A stretch of DNA of 6,594 bases from Pseudomonadota bacterium (GTDB taxonomy: Bacteria > Pseudomonadota > Gammaproteobacteria > CAMYNG01), in contig CP070733.1 in NCBI GenBank assembly GCA_020347585.1, positions 2,279,266 through 2,285,859 of the forward strand, read 5' to 3'. The position numbers and the translations under genes are program-made. This document shows positions 5,789 to 6,594 of the stretch, piece by piece (position 1 is the stretch's first letter; each line of letters starts with the position of its first letter). The notes under the pieces were generated by a model. It saw only the letters and a list, made by a program, of their open reading frames with translations, was not told where the DNA came from and ran no database searches.

Positions 5789-6594
5789 CTATGAGAGATT
5801 ATAGAGTGCTTTTGGCCCCGGGTAACCGCCCTTATCACCAAGCGATTGCTCAATACGCAGCAGCTGGTTGTACTTAGCAACCCGATCCGAGCGCGACATT
5901 GAGCCCGTCTTTATCTGCCCGGCGTTGGTGGCCACCGCCAGGTCCGCGATAGTGGTGTCTTCGGTCTCCCCCGAGCGATGCGAAATCACCGTGGTATAAC
6001 CCGCGTTTCTTGCCATATCGATGGCGGACAGCGTCTCAGTGAGTGTACCGATCTGGTTCACCTTGATGAGAATTGAATTCGCAACACCCCGCTCGATACC
6101 CTGTTGCAGAATTGCAGTATTGGTAACGAACAGATCGTCGCCCACCAGTTGCAGCTTTGCACCAAGTCGCTCCGTCAGGGTCTTCCAGCCGTCCCAGTCA
6201 TCCTCGGCCATGCCGTCCTCGATGCTGATAATCGGATACTTGTCGACCCAGGAAGCAAGCACATCGACAAATTCGTCGCTGCTCAGCGTCTTGTTTTCCG
6301 AGGCCAGCACGTAGTGGCCATCGCGGTAAAACTCGCTGCTGGCCGCATCGATGGCAATATGCATGTCTTCACCTGCCCGATAACCCGCTTTGTCGATGGC
6401 CTCGAGAATCACCTCAATTGCGGCCTCGTTAGAGGGAAGATCCGGCGCGAAACCGCCCTCGTCGCCGACCGCAGTATTCAGGTGGCGATCGTGCAGCACC
6501 TTCTTGAGCGCGTGGAATACCTCTGCGCCGTACCGCACCGCCTCGGCAAAGGACGGCGCACCGACCGGCATGATCATAAACTCCTGCAGGTCCA
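5789..6594 (-). CDS. eno: Enolase (partial, N-terminus off the right edge)
   Basis: Enolase interconverts 2-phosphoglycerate and phosphoenolpyruvate in glycolysis; in many gammaproteobacteria it is also part of the RNA degradosome. The window holds the last 267 codons of an enzyme that is usually about 430 long, and the frame stays open to the edge (DLQEFMIMPVGAPSF). The catalytic barrel is complete in this part: GDEGGFAP with the catalytic glutamate, AIDAASSEFY and ISIEDGMAEDDWDG and LVGDDLFVTN with the three magnesium ligands, ILIKVNQIGT with the catalytic lysine, SHRSGETED, and GQIKTGSMSRSDR. The protein ends in GPKALYNLS followed by TAG. An internal ATG at 6577 lies mid-domain and is not the true start. 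pyrG is the usual upstream neighbour, but it is outside the window. Confidence 0.98.
   Translation of the reverse strand, partial: DLQEFMIMPVGAPSFAEAVRYGAEVFHALKKVLHDRHLNTAVGDEGGFAPDLPSNEAAIEVILEAIDKAGYRAGEDMHIAIDAASSEFYRDGHYVLASENKTLSSDEFVDVLASWVDKYPIISIEDGMAEDDWDGWKTLTERLGAKLQLVGDDLFVTNTAILQQGIERGVANSILIKVNQIGTLTETLSAIDMARNAGYTTVISHRSGETEDTTIADLAVATNAGQIKTGSMSRSDRVAKYNQLLRIEQSLGDKGGYPGPKALYNLS

Overview
The window looks like a chromosomal housekeeping segment from a GC-rich gammaproteobacterium. The minus strand carries, in transcription order, eno, ftsB, ispD, ispF, truD, surE and pcm. This order is typical of Gammaproteobacteria, where nlpD and rpoS usually follow pcm. The Pcm N-terminus (GIGMTSQRTRDRL) and SurE resemble those of Pseudomonas and related marine lineages (Cellvibrionales/Halieaceae type). 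That placement is inferred from memory of the families, not from a search.

Layout from right to left on the minus strand: the C-terminal two thirds of enolase runs off the right edge. It is followed by the divisome protein FtsB and by two enzymes of the MEP isoprenoid pathway, IspD and IspF. TruD (tRNA pseudouridine-13 synthase) comes next, and its start overlaps the ispF stop by 8 nt. After an interruption come SurE (survival nucleotidase) and Pcm (L-isoaspartyl methyltransferase), which are translationally coupled. Pcm lacks only its last few residues at the left edge.

The interruption is the accessory part. Two plus-strand genes sit between truD and surE: an Smr-domain protein resembling SmrA, and purU (formyltetrahydrofolate deformylase). 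The Smr gene is divergent from surE across about 190 bp, which holds the only plausible promoter region inside the window. purU converges on truD with just 23 bp between stop codons. The insertion therefore probably separates surE-pcm transcription from the upstream eno-truD run.

No RNA genes, mobile elements, CRISPR arrays or convincing Rho-independent terminators were seen, and no gene-free stretch exceeds 300 bp. I found no sign of a new multi-gene system. The findings are modest: the split of the conserved cluster, an Smr protein with an SmrA-like frame but an intact DLHG motif, a same-frame Smr/PurU junction, and a few small sequence structures between genes.
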